Shown: positions 6,555-14,301 of the stretch, piece after piece
How the letters are laid out: each line of letters opens with the position of its first letter
Numbering within the stretch: position 1 is the stretch's first letter
NCBI GenBank assembly: GCA_023432235.1
Contig: JAEYUX010000188.1
Location: forward strand, 1 to 14,301
Reading direction: 5' to 3'
Length of the DNA: 14,301 nucleotides
From: Actinomycetes bacterium
Lineage (GTDB): Bacteria > Actinomycetota > Actinomycetes > Actinomycetales > Demequinaceae
Program-made: the position numbers and the translations under genes
Notes under the pieces: generated by a model
What the model was told of the DNA's origin: nothing
Database searches by the model: none
What the model saw: the letters and a program-made list of their open reading frames with translations, nothing else

Positions 6555-7428
6555 TCGATACCAACGGATCTCCCCGATCCGCAAGCAGATCAATCACCTC
6601 GTGGTGTTCTAGTTGAGACAGCGTGCTCTCACCTAGCTCGTCCCACGTTCGAGGGCAGGCGACCCACGGCCGCACGCGCCCACGTAAGGAGTACGGGGCT
6701 ACGGTCGACTTCGACGCCCGGTTCTGACTCCAATCGATCAGCACCTTGCCGGTGCGGGTCGCGGCGCTCATCGTCGCGGTGACAGTGCTTGAGTTGGCGT
6801 CGGCCACACGGTGCGCGAGGTCCCGTACCCACTCGGTCACCTCATCGGATGACCTCGTGCCGTCGAGCGCGCCGTACACGTGGATGCCTTTTGAACCGCT
6901 TGTCACCGGGATTGCCTCGACGCCTTCCTCCGCAAGCGCCTCGCGGACGGTGAAGGCAACCTCTGCCACGGCGGTGAGTGCGATGCCTGCGTCCGGATCG
7001 AGGTCGATCACCACGCGGTCGGGAGCCAGGTGCTTTCCGCGTGCACCGTAGCGCCATTGCGGGACGTGGAACTCGAGTGCGCCTCTTTGGACGAACCACA
7101 CAACGGTGGCGAGCGAGTCGAGAATGGGATAGCGGTTCGTGTGGTCACGGTGGCGCAGGCTACGGGCCGTCATCCACGTGGGGGCATCGTCGTCGAGGTT
7201 CTTGTGAAAGAAGGTCTCCCCTGGCGTCTTTGCCGTGCCGACGCCGTCAATCCATCTCTTGCGTGTCGCAGCTCGTCCATTCGCGTGGCGCAGCAGATGC
7301 GGGGCGACCTGCGTCATGTAGTCGATGACTCCCGCCTTGGTGAGACCTGTTGACGGGTACATCACCTTGTCAAGGCTCGTGAGACGGATGCGATGTCCGT
7401 CGATGGTGCGCGTGGTGGGTGCAGCCAT
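6529..7428 (-). CDS. Stand-alone LigD-type primase-polymerase domain (AEP superfamily)
   Basis: The 299-residue product covers just the polymerase domain of bacterial LigD, an archaeo-eukaryotic primase-like enzyme that adds NTPs or dNTPs during end joining and gap filling. Catalytic residues are present: D142 and D144 in VVIDLDPD, H183 in SGSKGIHVYG, and D232 in LIDWSQN. Features that in mycobacterial LigD contact the DNA 5'-phosphate and template are also seen: K21 in LDKVMYP, K31 in GLTKAGVIDY, and F73-F74 in FFHKN. The ending APYSLRGRVRPWVACPRTWDEL is typical. There is no ligase or phosphoesterase domain, and no Ku gene is in the window. The ATG at 7428 is the only start codon between the dnaE2 stop and the domain, but its ribosome binding site is weak. 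It follows dnaE2 by 35 bases on the same strand, so read-through from the SOS cassette is likely. Its last 26 bases overlap the end of hppA. Confidence 0.92.
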   Translation of the reverse strand: MAAPTTRTIDGHRIRLTSLDKVMYPSTGLTKAGVIDYMTQVAPHLLRHANGRAATRKRWIDGVGTAKTPGETFFHKNLDDDAPTWMTARSLRHRDHTNRYPILDSLATVVWFVQRGALEFHVPQWRYGARGKHLAPDRVVIDLDPDAGIALTAVAEVAFTVREALAEEGVEAIPVTSGSKGIHVYGALDGTRSSDEVTEWVRDLAHRVADANSSTVTATMSAATRTGKVLIDWSQNRASKSTVAPYSLRGRVRPWVACPRTWDELGESTLSQLEHHEVIDLLADRGDPLVSITPGAPTR

Positions 7429-7463
7429 CTGTCCATCGTGAGCGCTCTTGGGGCAAGGCGCAA

Positions 7464-10400
7464 TTACTGGAAGTCGCGGCTCTTGCTCGGCACTTTGAGA
7501 CTGAGCGGTGCCATGTGCTCTGCTACCAGGTTTGTTGCCCCATCGGCGCGCTCGATCATGCCGCGAATCACCAGCGCCGGTGAGCGGCGTGCCACTGCTT
7601 GATGACGCCGCCATACCGCTTGAGAACACACGATGTTGAGAAAGCCGGTCTCGTCTTCAAGCGAGATGAAGGTGACTCCCTTGGCAGTCCCGGGACGCTG
7701 ACGGTGCGTCACTACCCCCGCAACGGAAATGCGCCGTTGCGATTCATGGGTGAGGACCTCTGCCACCGTGAGTACCCCATTGCGCGCGAGGTTGTCTCGC
7801 ACAAAGACGGTTGGATAGCGGTCCACAGATACTCCATGTGCCCATACGTCTGCCATTGCTTCTTCCACTTCACTCATGTCGGGGAGCATCGGTGCCCGCA
7901 CTCCCGGTACGACGTCTGGCAATGTGTCCGGCCCCTCCAACGCAATGAGGCCCGCAGCCCAAAGCCCCTCGCGTCGAGTGATGCCAAAACTCTCAAGCGC
8001 ACCCGATGTCGCCAACGCCTCCCACTGAACCGCCGTGAGGGCGCGGGTCCCGATGCTGTCGTCAGGAATCTCCTCACCGCGTGCAATGGCTTCCGCACGC
8101 CGCAAGGCGCCGCGAAAGCCACCGGGACGCACCCGCACGCGGCGCGCCATGTCCTGCAATGAGGTGAATGGACCGTGCTCCCGCGCATCGACAATGGCCT
8201 GCGCTGCGTCCTCCCCCAGCCCGCGCACCGCGGCTAAGCCCATCCGGACGGCGAGGGTGTGGTCGACATGAGTGAGCGCTTCAAGGTCGGAACGGGCCTC
8301 ACCAGGCCGCTCGAAGGGCTGCGAAAGTCGCTCCACTCTCGCAAGGACATCCGATTTCGCCACGCATGGCCGCAACACCACCTGGCCGTGACGCCGAGCG
8401 TCGGCGGCGAGAGACTGTGGCGAGTAGAAACCCATCGGTTGGGCCGCGAGCAAGCCCGCATAGAACGCCGCTGGATGATGTGCCTTGAGCCAGGCCGAGG
8501 CGTACACGAGGTACGCGAATGAGAACGAGTGAGACTCCGGGAAGCCAAAGTCAGAGAACGCCTTCAGCTTGTCAAAGATCTGGTGCGCAACGTCAGCAGT
8601 GATGCCACGATCATGCGCCCCGACCATGAAGCGGGCTCGCAAGGCTTCCATCCGTTCAGGGCTGCGCTTGGAGCCCATCGCACGGCGGAGTTGATCCGCG
8701 AGAGCCCCATCAAATCCCGCACAGTCCATCGCCATTTGCATGAGTTGCTCTTGGAACAGCGGCACACCAAGCGTCTTCCCCAGTGACTTCTCAAGCAGAG
8801 GGTGAAGGTAGGTAATGGGCTCACGCCCGCGCGCACGATTGATGTACGGGTGAACGGATCCACCCTGAATTGGCCCGGGCCGAATGAGCGCCACCTCAAT
8901 GACGATGTCGTAGAAACGCCGCGGCCTCAGGCGCGGCAACGTGGCCATCTGAGCGCGCGATTCCACTTGGAACACGCCTACGGTGTCCGCCGCACACAGG
9001 AGGTCGTACACGGCAGGGTCTTCTTGTGGGATCGCGTGGAGTCCGATCTCAACTCCCTCGACCTCCCACAGTGACCGGAATGCGTACTTGAGAGCGGACA
9101 ACATCCCGAGCCCCAACAGATCGAACTTCACGAGGCCAGCGTCAGCGCAATCATCCTTGTCCCACTGGAGCACTGTGCGCCCCGGCATCCTCCCCCACTC
9201 CACTGGGCACACGTCGATGACGGGCCTGTCGCACAACACCATGCCGCCGGGATGAATACCGAGGTGACGAGGCAAGCGCAAGAAGCGTTCGGCAAGGTCG
9301 AGCACTGTCTCGGGAATGTGATCGAGCTCTCCGACGGGCGGCGGCTCTGGCCAGGTCGCATCGCGCTGCTTGGCGGCCCACTCTGCCTGGGCGGCCGCGT
9401 CCATTCGCAGCGTGGAGTAGCGGTCAATCGACTTTGACCAGGCGTCTTGCTGGCCGACGTCATAGCCCAGCGCCCTGGCGGCGTCACGGACCGCTGAGCG
9501 TGGCCGGTATTGGATGACGTTGGCCACCATCGCCGCATTGATGCGCCCAAATCGCTGAAAGACGTACTGGATGACCTCTTCACGCCGGTCCGATTCGATG
9601 TCCACGTCAATATCGGGCGGTCCATCACGCTCGGGCGCGAGGAAACGTTCGAACAAAAGTCCGTGTGTCACGGCGTCCACGGCCGTCACCCCAAGCGCAA
9701 AGCACACCGCTGAGTTGGCGGCGCTTCCCCTGCCTTGGCAGAGGATGTCGGATCGACGGCAGAACGCCACGATGTCGTGAACGATGAGGAAGTAGCCCGG
9801 GAAGTCGAGTGCCTCGATCACCGCAAGTTCGTGCTCAATCTGCGCCCATGCACCTGGGACTCGCTCCCGGTCGGGCGGACCGTAGCGTTCACGCGCGCCC
9901 CGGTACGTGAGCTCACGTAACCACGTGGCCTCAGTGTGTCCTTCTGGGACCGGATACGGCGGCAATTGCGGCGCCACGAGGTGCAAGTCAAAGGCGCATT
10001 CGGCGCCGATCCTCGCGGCGGCCCGCACCGCTTGCGGGTGACGCCGATGCCTCCACACCATCTCTCCGGCACCCCTGAGGTGAGCACCGGGACTGCCGGG
10101 AAGCCATCCATCCATGTCATCAAGAGATGAGCGGGCTCGGACCGCCGAAAGCGCTGTCGCGAGGTCTGCGTCACGAGGAGTGGCGTAATGGGCGTTGGTC
10201 GTGGCCACCAGGGGCACCTGCGCATCGAAGGCAAGATCGGCGAGTGCCGCATTGACCTCCGAGTCGTAGGGCTGGCCGGTGTCGGTCAACTCAACCGCCA
10301 CCCCGTCACGCCCAAAGAGAGCCACCAGCCGGTCAAGTTCACCCTTAGCTGCCGCAAAGCCGGCACGCGTCACTCCCCGCGCATGGTCATTGGGGCCGAC

Positions 10401-10898
10401 GCCGGGCACGCCAATTCCGGCCAGGGCGCGGCGCACTGCCCCCTTGCGGCATCCCGTGAGGACAACAAAATGCCCATCCCCCGCTGCGGCAAGAGACTCA
10501 AGCGCGTAGTGGGCGAGACCCTTCTCTCCGGTGGCCAGATGCGCCATGCCAATCGCGCGCGACAGGCGGCGATATCCCTCTGCACCCCGGGCGAGCACCA
10601 CGAGGTGGGTACTGCGGGGATCCGGACGCGACGTGGGAGCGTCAAGCACGGGAGCACCACCAGGCCCGTCGGGCGCAGCAAGGCTCAGTTCTGAGCCAAA
10701 CACCGTGGGCAGCCCAATGGCACGGGCAGCGCTTGCAAAGCGCACCACTCCGTAGAGGCCGTCGTGATCGGTCAGCGCCATCGCGGACAGCCCGAGCCGT
10801 CCCGCCTCGGCTGCCATCTCTTCCGGCTGGCTCGCACCATCGAGGAAGCTGAAGGCACTGTGGGCGTGGAGCTCGGCGTAGTCAATGCCGTCAGTCAT
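7464..10898 (-). CDS. dnaE2: Error-prone DNA polymerase III alpha subunit DnaE2
   Basis: This 1144-residue C-family polymerase carries out mutagenic translesion synthesis with ImuA' and ImuB. It starts with a PHP domain (H11 and H13 in ELHAHSAFSFLDGAS, D44-H45 in ALTDHDGLYG). The polymerase core follows: CQGRGSAANS at 387-396, catalytic D429 and D431 in PDIDVDIESD, and D593 in VKFDLLGLGML. The helix-hairpin region contains FPESHSFSF (786-794) and later GLGEDAAQAIVDA. An OB-fold spans about 1057-1130 (ISVAGVVTHRQRPG...). The length near 1100, the FLDGAS start and the SRDF ending separate it from the replicative DnaE1. The ATG at 10898 is chosen because it overlaps the imuB stop by 8 bases (ATGACTGA), implying translational coupling; the frame's extension to 11012 lies within imuB. 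Control is expected from the LexA box before imuA'. Confidence 0.96.
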   Translation of the reverse strand: MTDGIDYAELHAHSAFSFLDGASQPEEMAAEAGRLGLSAMALTDHDGLYGVVRFASAARAIGLPTVFGSELSLAAPDGPGGAPVLDAPTSRPDPRSTHLVVLARGAEGYRRLSRAIGMAHLATGEKGLAHYALESLAAAGDGHFVVLTGCRKGAVRRALAGIGVPGVGPNDHARGVTRAGFAAAKGELDRLVALFGRDGVAVELTDTGQPYDSEVNAALADLAFDAQVPLVATTNAHYATPRDADLATALSAVRARSSLDDMDGWLPGSPGAHLRGAGEMVWRHRRHPQAVRAAARIGAECAFDLHLVAPQLPPYPVPEGHTEATWLRELTYRGARERYGPPDRERVPGAWAQIEHELAVIEALDFPGYFLIVHDIVAFCRRSDILCQGRGSAANSAVCFALGVTAVDAVTHGLLFERFLAPERDGPPDIDVDIESDRREEVIQYVFQRFGRINAAMVANVIQYRPRSAVRDAARALGYDVGQQDAWSKSIDRYSTLRMDAAAQAEWAAKQRDATWPEPPPVGELDHIPETVLDLAERFLRLPRHLGIHPGGMVLCDRPVIDVCPVEWGRMPGRTVLQWDKDDCADAGLVKFDLLGLGMLSALKYAFRSLWEVEGVEIGLHAIPQEDPAVYDLLCAADTVGVFQVESRAQMATLPRLRPRRFYDIVIEVALIRPGPIQGGSVHPYINRARGREPITYLHPLLEKSLGKTLGVPLFQEQLMQMAMDCAGFDGALADQLRRAMGSKRSPERMEALRARFMVGAHDRGITADVAHQIFDKLKAFSDFGFPESHSFSFAYLVYASAWLKAHHPAAFYAGLLAAQPMGFYSPQSLAADARRHGQVVLRPCVAKSDVLARVERLSQPFERPGEARSDLEALTHVDHTLAVRMGLAAVRGLGEDAAQAIVDAREHGPFTSLQDMARRVRVRPGGFRGALRRAEAIARGEEIPDDSIGTRALTAVQWEALATSGALESFGITRREGLWAAGLIALEGPDTLPDVVPGVRAPMLPDMSEVEEAMADVWAHGVSVDRYPTVFVRDNLARNGVLTVAEVLTHESQRRISVAGVVTHRQRPGTAKGVTFISLEDETGFLNIVCSQAVWRRHQAVARRSPALVIRGMIERADGATNLVAEHMAPLSLKVPSKSRDFQ

Positions 10899-12597
10899 AG
10901 ATCGCCTCAAGCACCCATCGCGCCTCGGTGAATGCGACGAGCACAGCGAGGTCGCGCTCGCCGTGCTCGTCTCGCACCGCGATCTGGAGATATGCGCGGC
11001 GCGAGGCATCATCGGACCACCACCGCTCTGCTACTGGCCACGGGCCGGCCCACGCCTCGACCGGTAGCGGAGACGCCCACACCGGCCCATCGCCGCCGCC
11101 CACATGACCGGAGGAAGGGTGCCGATGCGCGGCACGCGCCTTCACATCGCGCGGGTCCGCTTGTAGCCGTACCCAGGTGGGAGGGGCACTCATAGCGAGG
11201 CGGCGATCGATGCGGACCGGTGTGCCACCTGCATCGAGCACCTGGATGTCCTGCGGGATCGGCAACACGGTGGCAGGCGCCGGTTCCGGCAGATGCCCCG
11301 GCCACGGGTGCTCGATCCGACGCGGCGGCGCCCCTTCTTGCCCCCAGGCGAGCACGTGCACGCGATCTCGCGGGCTCCTGCCGCCCTGTTCGGCAACCGC
11401 AAGCACGCCATCGGCCCCCAGCAACCCCTGGATGCGTTCAAGAGCGCGATGAGCACGTGCATCAGCTCCAGAGGAGCCTCCCCATAGGAATGCCTGCTCC
11501 TTGCCCAACGGCACCACGTCCTCTGCCGTCAGCATGAGCGCGGTCAGCGGCGCCGGTTCCGGCCCGTGGGCGGTTCCGGACAGCCATCCTTCGAGTTGCC
11601 ATCGCACGCGGTCCGTCATGTGCTTGGCAAACGCTCCTGCGCGCACTCCCACATCGGTACGCCACACGCGTTCCAACTCCGCGCCAGTCACGGTGCGCGC
11701 ACCAATACGGACGCGGGCGCATCTGCTTGAGGCATCCAAGAGCGCCCGGTCGAGTTGCTCCGCCACATAGGCAGCCACCAAAGTGAGTTGCTCAACCCGT
11801 TCCGCAGGGTCCTCAAAGGTGTACTCAACGGCGATGTCGTCTGCTGAGCGCCGCAACACGGGCGGGGCCACATCCTGGCCCACGGCCATTCGCTGTGCCC
11901 ACGCGCCAATGGGACCAAAGCGGGCCAGCACATCGGGCGCGGGCAAAGCGACGAGATCTCCGAGCGTGTGGAGGCCAAGGCGCACAAGCACGCTGACGAA
12001 GTCCTCGACCTGTGCGCGCTGAGCACGCTCCATTGCCGCGTGAGTGAGAGCGGTGACGGGTAACGGGGCTAAGTACTCGGCCGACTCTCCCGCTGGCACC
12101 ACCTCATTCGCTCGCGCGGCCATGACAGCGGCAAGCAGTCCATCCGCCATCCCGACCGCCGATTCACAACCCGCCTCTTCTGCCACGGCTGTCATGAGCG
12201 CTTCCGCCAGCGCCTCCTCAGAGCCGTGAAAACGCGCCGCGCCAGCCGAGGGAATCATCAGCAGTCCTGGACGCGAGATCTCAACACCTGCCACGACGGT
12301 CTCTGCCGCAGCAGCCACGGCCTCAAAGGAACGAGCATCACGCCCCTCGTCATGGCCAAGGATGAGCAACTCTGGGCACGCCCGCTGAGCAAGACGCTTC
12401 CGCATGCCTCGGCGTACTCCCGCCGCTCGAGCCGCCGCAGAGACCGCCATCAATCCCCTGCCATGGAGCACTGCCGCAGGCGTTTCTGGACCAACGCCTG
12501 CGTCCATTGCCGCCGCCACCACGGGCCAGTCCGGCACCCACAACACCACTCGCCGCACCGTATCCACGACGGCGTCAGCAAGCCGAGGCGCACTCAT
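10891..12597 (-). CDS. imuB: ImuB: catalytically inactive Y-family polymerase homologue, mutasome adaptor
   Basis: The 568-residue protein has the Y-family polymerase layout without the catalytic acids. The first motif reads VLWVPDWPVV (18-27), where active DinB has an Asp-x-Asp pair; here the aligned residues are P22 and W24. The second motif reads VEISRPGLL (105-113), with S108-R109 where active enzymes have Asp-Glu. A helix-hairpin-helix-like part follows (LVRLGLHTLGDLVALPAPDVLARFG), then the little-finger region. Q368-AFLWG sits where mycobacterial ImuB has its beta-clamp-binding QLPLWG motif, just before ALERIQGLLG. The C-terminal part (EHPWPGHLPEPAPATVLP onward) is typical of ImuB and in mycobacteria binds ImuA' and DnaE2. 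The ATG at 12597 overlaps the imuA' stop by 4 bases (ATGA). This overlap and the 8-base overlap with dnaE2 suggest coupled translation and matched amounts. Confidence 0.93.
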   Translation of the reverse strand: MSAPRLADAVVDTVRRVVLWVPDWPVVAAAMDAGVGPETPAAVLHGRGLMAVSAAARAAGVRRGMRKRLAQRACPELLILGHDEGRDARSFEAVAAAAETVVAGVEISRPGLLMIPSAGAARFHGSEEALAEALMTAVAEEAGCESAVGMADGLLAAVMAARANEVVPAGESAEYLAPLPVTALTHAAMERAQRAQVEDFVSVLVRLGLHTLGDLVALPAPDVLARFGPIGAWAQRMAVGQDVAPPVLRRSADDIAVEYTFEDPAERVEQLTLVAAYVAEQLDRALLDASSRCARVRIGARTVTGAELERVWRTDVGVRAGAFAKHMTDRVRWQLEGWLSGTAHGPEPAPLTALMLTAEDVVPLGKEQAFLWGGSSGADARAHRALERIQGLLGADGVLAVAEQGGRSPRDRVHVLAWGQEGAPPRRIEHPWPGHLPEPAPATVLPIPQDIQVLDAGGTPVRIDRRLAMSAPPTWVRLQADPRDVKARAAHRHPSSGHVGGGDGPVWASPLPVEAWAGPWPVAERWWSDDASRRAYLQIAVRDEHGERDLAVLVAFTEARWVLEAIYD

Positions 12598-13295
12598 GCC
12601 ACTTCCGTATCGAGCGTTCGGCCCCCTGCTACCGCTTCGCGCATCGCCGGACGAGGCGTCAGCGCCTGGGTATCGACATCAAGAGCCACAAGAACTCGCC
12701 GCGTGGCAGCGACTCCACGCCCCTTCACGGCGACCGTCACGTCTCTTTCTCGCAGTCGCCCTTCTCCAGCTCCCAGGCCACGCCATCGCGACCGCTCCAC
12801 CGCAAGATGCAGATGAGCGCCAGCCCATCCTTGTGCGGCGAGCACCACGCTGCCCCGCTCCCGGGCACGGGCGGCAATCCGCCTGCGGTCAGCGTCGGAC
12901 ACCGCCAAGCCCTCGCCCACGATCACCACATCCATCCCGTCAACGACTGCTCCCATCACCGCTGGGGCTTGTGTTCCGGGATGCGGAATCAATGCGAGCC
13001 GAGAAAGGTCAATGCCACGCCGGGCAGCAGCCAGCGCGCCTACCTGAGGCATGCCCACAATCGCCGTCCACGACCCTTCCCGGGAGGCCTCCGCCGCGAG
13101 AGCAAGGAGCAAAGACGTCGAATGCTGGACGGCTATCACCTGCCCGCGGCGCAATCCCCGCGGCAAGAGCTGGGCCAGCGTAGGCGCCAATGGCAGTTCC
13201 GGACTGTCCCATGCCTCACGCGTTGCCCCAACGCGACCCTCCACCGCCGCGAGCGCGGCGCGAGCGGCCTCAAGACGCGCCTGCCGAGTCTCCAT
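12594..13295 (-). CDS. imuA': ImuA': RecA-like mutasome accessory protein
   Basis: The 233-residue protein is the first gene of the SOS mutagenesis operon. It has a RecA-like fold (PRGLRRGQVIAVQHSTSLLLALA at 45-67, then WTAIVGMP and DGMDVVIVGEGL), but the P-loop is degraded. Where RecA has a GxxxxGKT loop it reads VQHSTS (56-61), with no lysine, so ATP binding in the usual way is unlikely. In mycobacteria ImuA' is needed for DnaE2/ImuB mutagenesis and binds ImuB. The open frame starts at 13334, directly against the LexA box, but the ATG at 13295 has GGGAGG six bases upstream and starts a helix typical of the family (METRQARLEAARAALAAVE). I take 13295. The name rests on gene order and fold, as primary sequence is poorly conserved in this family. 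Confidence 0.85.
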   Translation of the reverse strand: METRQARLEAARAALAAVEGRVGATREAWDSPELPLAPTLAQLLPRGLRRGQVIAVQHSTSLLLALAAEASREGSWTAIVGMPQVGALAAARRGIDLSRLALIPHPGTQAPAVMGAVVDGMDVVIVGEGLAVSDADRRRIAARARERGSVVLAAQGWAGAHLHLAVERSRWRGLGAGEGRLRERDVTVAVKGRGVAATRRVLVALDVDTQALTPRPAMREAVAGGRTLDTEVA

Positions 13296-13300
13296 CTGCC

Positions 13301-13307
13301 ACCTCCC
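13301..13307 (-). promoter_or_regulatory. Ribosome binding site fixing the start of imuA'
   Basis: GGGAGGT lies just upstream of the ATG at 13295. The two earlier in-frame ATGs (13334 and 13325) would sit at or next to the LexA box and have no such site. Confidence 0.75.
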
Positions 13308-13334
13308 GTCGCACTGAGGACACATGCACTGCAT

Positions 13335-13350
13335 TCGAACGTATGTTCGA
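13335..13350. promoter_or_regulatory. LexA (SOS) box of the imuA'-imuB-dnaE2 operon
   Basis: TCGAACGTATGTTCGA is a perfect palindromic match to the Gram-positive/actinobacterial LexA operator TCGAAC-N4-GTTCGA. Its inner edge lies 39 bases before the imuA' start, where the core promoter is expected. LexA bound here should keep imuA'-imuB-dnaE2, and probably the primase-polymerase gene, off until DNA damage activates RecA and LexA is cleaved. The nearest gene on the other side ends at 13433 and points the same way, so the box serves only the minus-strand operon to its left. Confidence 0.93.
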
Positions 13351-13432
13351 TTGTGCCATGAGGGTACGACGTGCGCGAGCGCATGAAAAAGGGATGAGAG
13401 ATATCAGACAGTGGCCGCTGGCAGCGCAGTGG

Positions 13433-14233
13433 CTAGCGGGCGGTGAGGGCCCACACGGCTACGGCCGACGCGGCGGCAACGTTGAGCGAATCGACCTCCC
13501 CAGCCATGGGAATGGTGACGATGTGGTCGGCTGCCGCGATCGCCTCGCGGCTCAGCCCATCCCCTTCAGCCCCCATGACGAGGGCCACCCGCTCATGACC
13601 GGCGGCCGCGAATGACCGCAGGTCAACAGCGTCGTCCGCAAGGGCGAGGGCCGCGACAGTGAAGCCCTCCGACCGAAGATCCTCAAGCGCCCCCGGCCAG
13701 TTGTCTGCACGCGTCCACGGCACCTGAAACACGGTGCCCATCGACACCTTGACGGAGCGACGGTAGAGCGGGTCGGCGCATGTGGGCGCGACCAGCACGG
13801 CGCCGGCGCCAAGGCCTGCGACGGAACGGAAGATTGCGCCCACATTTGTGTGGTCGACGATGCCTTCGAGCACGACGACAACGCGTGCGTCCTTCACGAC
13901 GTCCGCAACCGACGCCAGGACAGGCCGGTGCATCGACGCAAGTGCGCCGCGATGGACGTCGTACCCGGTGACCGCCTCGAGAACGGCCGGCGGCGCCACA
14001 AAGATCGGAACAGTCGGAGGAACAAGGGGTTCCACGGAATCGAGCCACCGCTCGCTCACAAGTACTGAACGCGGCTGATGCCCCGCGGCCAACGCGCGCG
14101 AGATCACTTTGACCCCTTCAGCCATATACAGGCCGTTCTCCGGTTCAAGGGCGCGACGCAAAGACACGTCGGTGAGGCCACGGTAGTCGGCGAGCCGAGC
14201 GTCGGACGCGTCATTCACCAGGAGAACCGCCAT
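13433..14233 (-). CDS. TrmH/SpoU-family RNA 2'-O-methyltransferase
   Basis: The 266-residue protein is a SPOUT methyltransferase that uses S-adenosylmethionine to methylate a ribose 2'-OH in rRNA or tRNA. The N-terminal part (about 1-95) resembles the substrate-binding domain of the family (RRALEPENGLYMAEGVKVI, then LVSERWLDS). The three knotted-fold motifs are clear: EGIVDHTNVGAIFRSV with N130 and R136, VMGAEGDGL (219-227), and IPMAGEVDSLNVAAASAV (241-258). The target nucleotide cannot be deduced; RlmB-like (23S rRNA) and TrmH-like (tRNA G18) activities are both possible, so I give no symbol. The ATG at 14233 is the first in the frame and has only a weak ribosome binding site. The gene precedes the SOS operon on the same strand by 82 bases up to the LexA box and has no evident functional tie to it. 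Confidence 0.93.
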   Translation of the reverse strand: MAVLLVNDASDARLADYRGLTDVSLRRALEPENGLYMAEGVKVISRALAAGHQPRSVLVSERWLDSVEPLVPPTVPIFVAPPAVLEAVTGYDVHRGALASMHRPVLASVADVVKDARVVVVLEGIVDHTNVGAIFRSVAGLGAGAVLVAPTCADPLYRRSVKVSMGTVFQVPWTRADNWPGALEDLRSEGFTVAALALADDAVDLRSFAAAGHERVALVMGAEGDGLSREAIAAADHIVTIPMAGEVDSLNVAAASAVAVWALTAR

Positions 14234-14255
14234 GGGCCAATTGTGCCCAATAACG

Positions 14256-14291
14256 ACAGCGCCCCGGAGAGCGAACTCTCCGAGGCGCTGT
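14256..14291. terminator. Strong hairpin at the right edge, probable terminator
   Basis: ACAGCGCC-C-CGGAGAG and CTCTCCG-A-GGCGCTGT form two stacked stems of 8 and 7 pairs with a single C-A mismatch, closed by the tetraloop CGAA. It lies 22 bases upstream of the methyltransferase start. On the minus strand it is followed by CGTTATT, a poor T-tract. It most likely ends a transcript entering from beyond the window, but the neighbouring gene is not visible. Confidence 0.6.
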
Positions 14292-14301
14292 ACGTGCGTT
14301 G

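Noticed and set aside
6565..6581. Inverted repeat CGGATC/GATCCG just after the hppA stop as a terminator
   Set aside because: The stem is only six pairs, no T-tract follows, and it lies inside the convergent coding region.
6529..10898. A possible full non-homologous end-joining locus (Ku, ligase) around the LigD-like gene
   Set aside because: No Ku-like protein or ATP-dependent ligase domain is seen in any frame of the window; only the polymerase domain is present.
11277..11562. A short direct repeat (GCGCCGGTTCCGG) present twice within imuB
   Set aside because: Both copies encode PEPAP in frame. It reflects repeated amino-acid composition, not a mobile or regulatory repeat.
13296..13334. 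A CPQC cysteine pair in the upstream extension of imuA', resembling a zinc knuckle
   Set aside because: The extension abuts the LexA box, where transcription should only be starting, and the ribosome binding site favours 13295. There is also no second cysteine pair.
12507..13361. A 284-codon plus-strand frame crossing imuA', the LexA box and the imuB start
   Set aside because: The translation is rich in Pro, Arg and His with no domain-like pattern, and it is antisense to two supported genes.
1..14301. CRISPR arrays, insertion sequences, prophage genes or toxin-antitoxin pairs
   Set aside because: I found no regularly spaced repeats, transposase or integrase motifs, or attachment-site duplications, including next to the tRNA-Leu gene.

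Overview
The window is GC-rich and tightly packed, with short gaps, several stop/start overlaps and strong purine-rich ribosome binding sites. An imuA'-imuB-dnaE2 cassette behind a TCGAAC-N4-GTTCGA LexA box is the arrangement known from Actinomycetota. Together with the other genes this points to a chromosomal segment of an actinobacterium; the genus cannot be fixed from sequence alone. I see no insertion sequence, phage gene, CRISPR array or plasmid function.

Left part (1-3530, nearly all minus strand): the first bases of an exported or membrane protein running off the left edge, an M20-family metallopeptidase, a GT-C-like integral membrane protein (probable glycosyltransferase), a tRNA-Leu(GAG), a strong hairpin, and a 48-residue two-helix membrane protein. 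The small protein has a 9-bp inverted repeat and a sigma-R/sigma-H-like promoter candidate in front of it.

Middle (3530-6554, plus strand): an unrecognised 259-residue soluble protein, then 25 bases later a membrane-bound ion-pumping pyrophosphatase. Its sequence carries the markers of the potassium-dependent class.

Right part (6529-13350, minus strand): a DNA-damage mutagenesis operon. A perfect palindromic LexA box lies just upstream of imuA'. ImuA' overlaps imuB by 4 bases, imuB overlaps dnaE2 by 8 bases, and 35 bases after dnaE2 comes a stand-alone LigD-type primase-polymerase domain without ligase or nuclease domains. LexA cleavage would be expected to release the whole unit. ImuA' and ImuB (both with degraded active-site motifs) would act as adaptors bringing error-prone DnaE2 to the beta clamp. 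The added primase-polymerase is the least expected part of the cassette and the best lead in the window. Its stop codon lies inside the end of the convergent pyrophosphatase gene.

Right edge (13433-14301): a SPOUT/TrmH-family RNA 2'-O-methyltransferase on the minus strand and a strong hairpin at the window edge. No gene-free stretch exceeds about 230 bases; the longest is the divergent gap 3299-3529.
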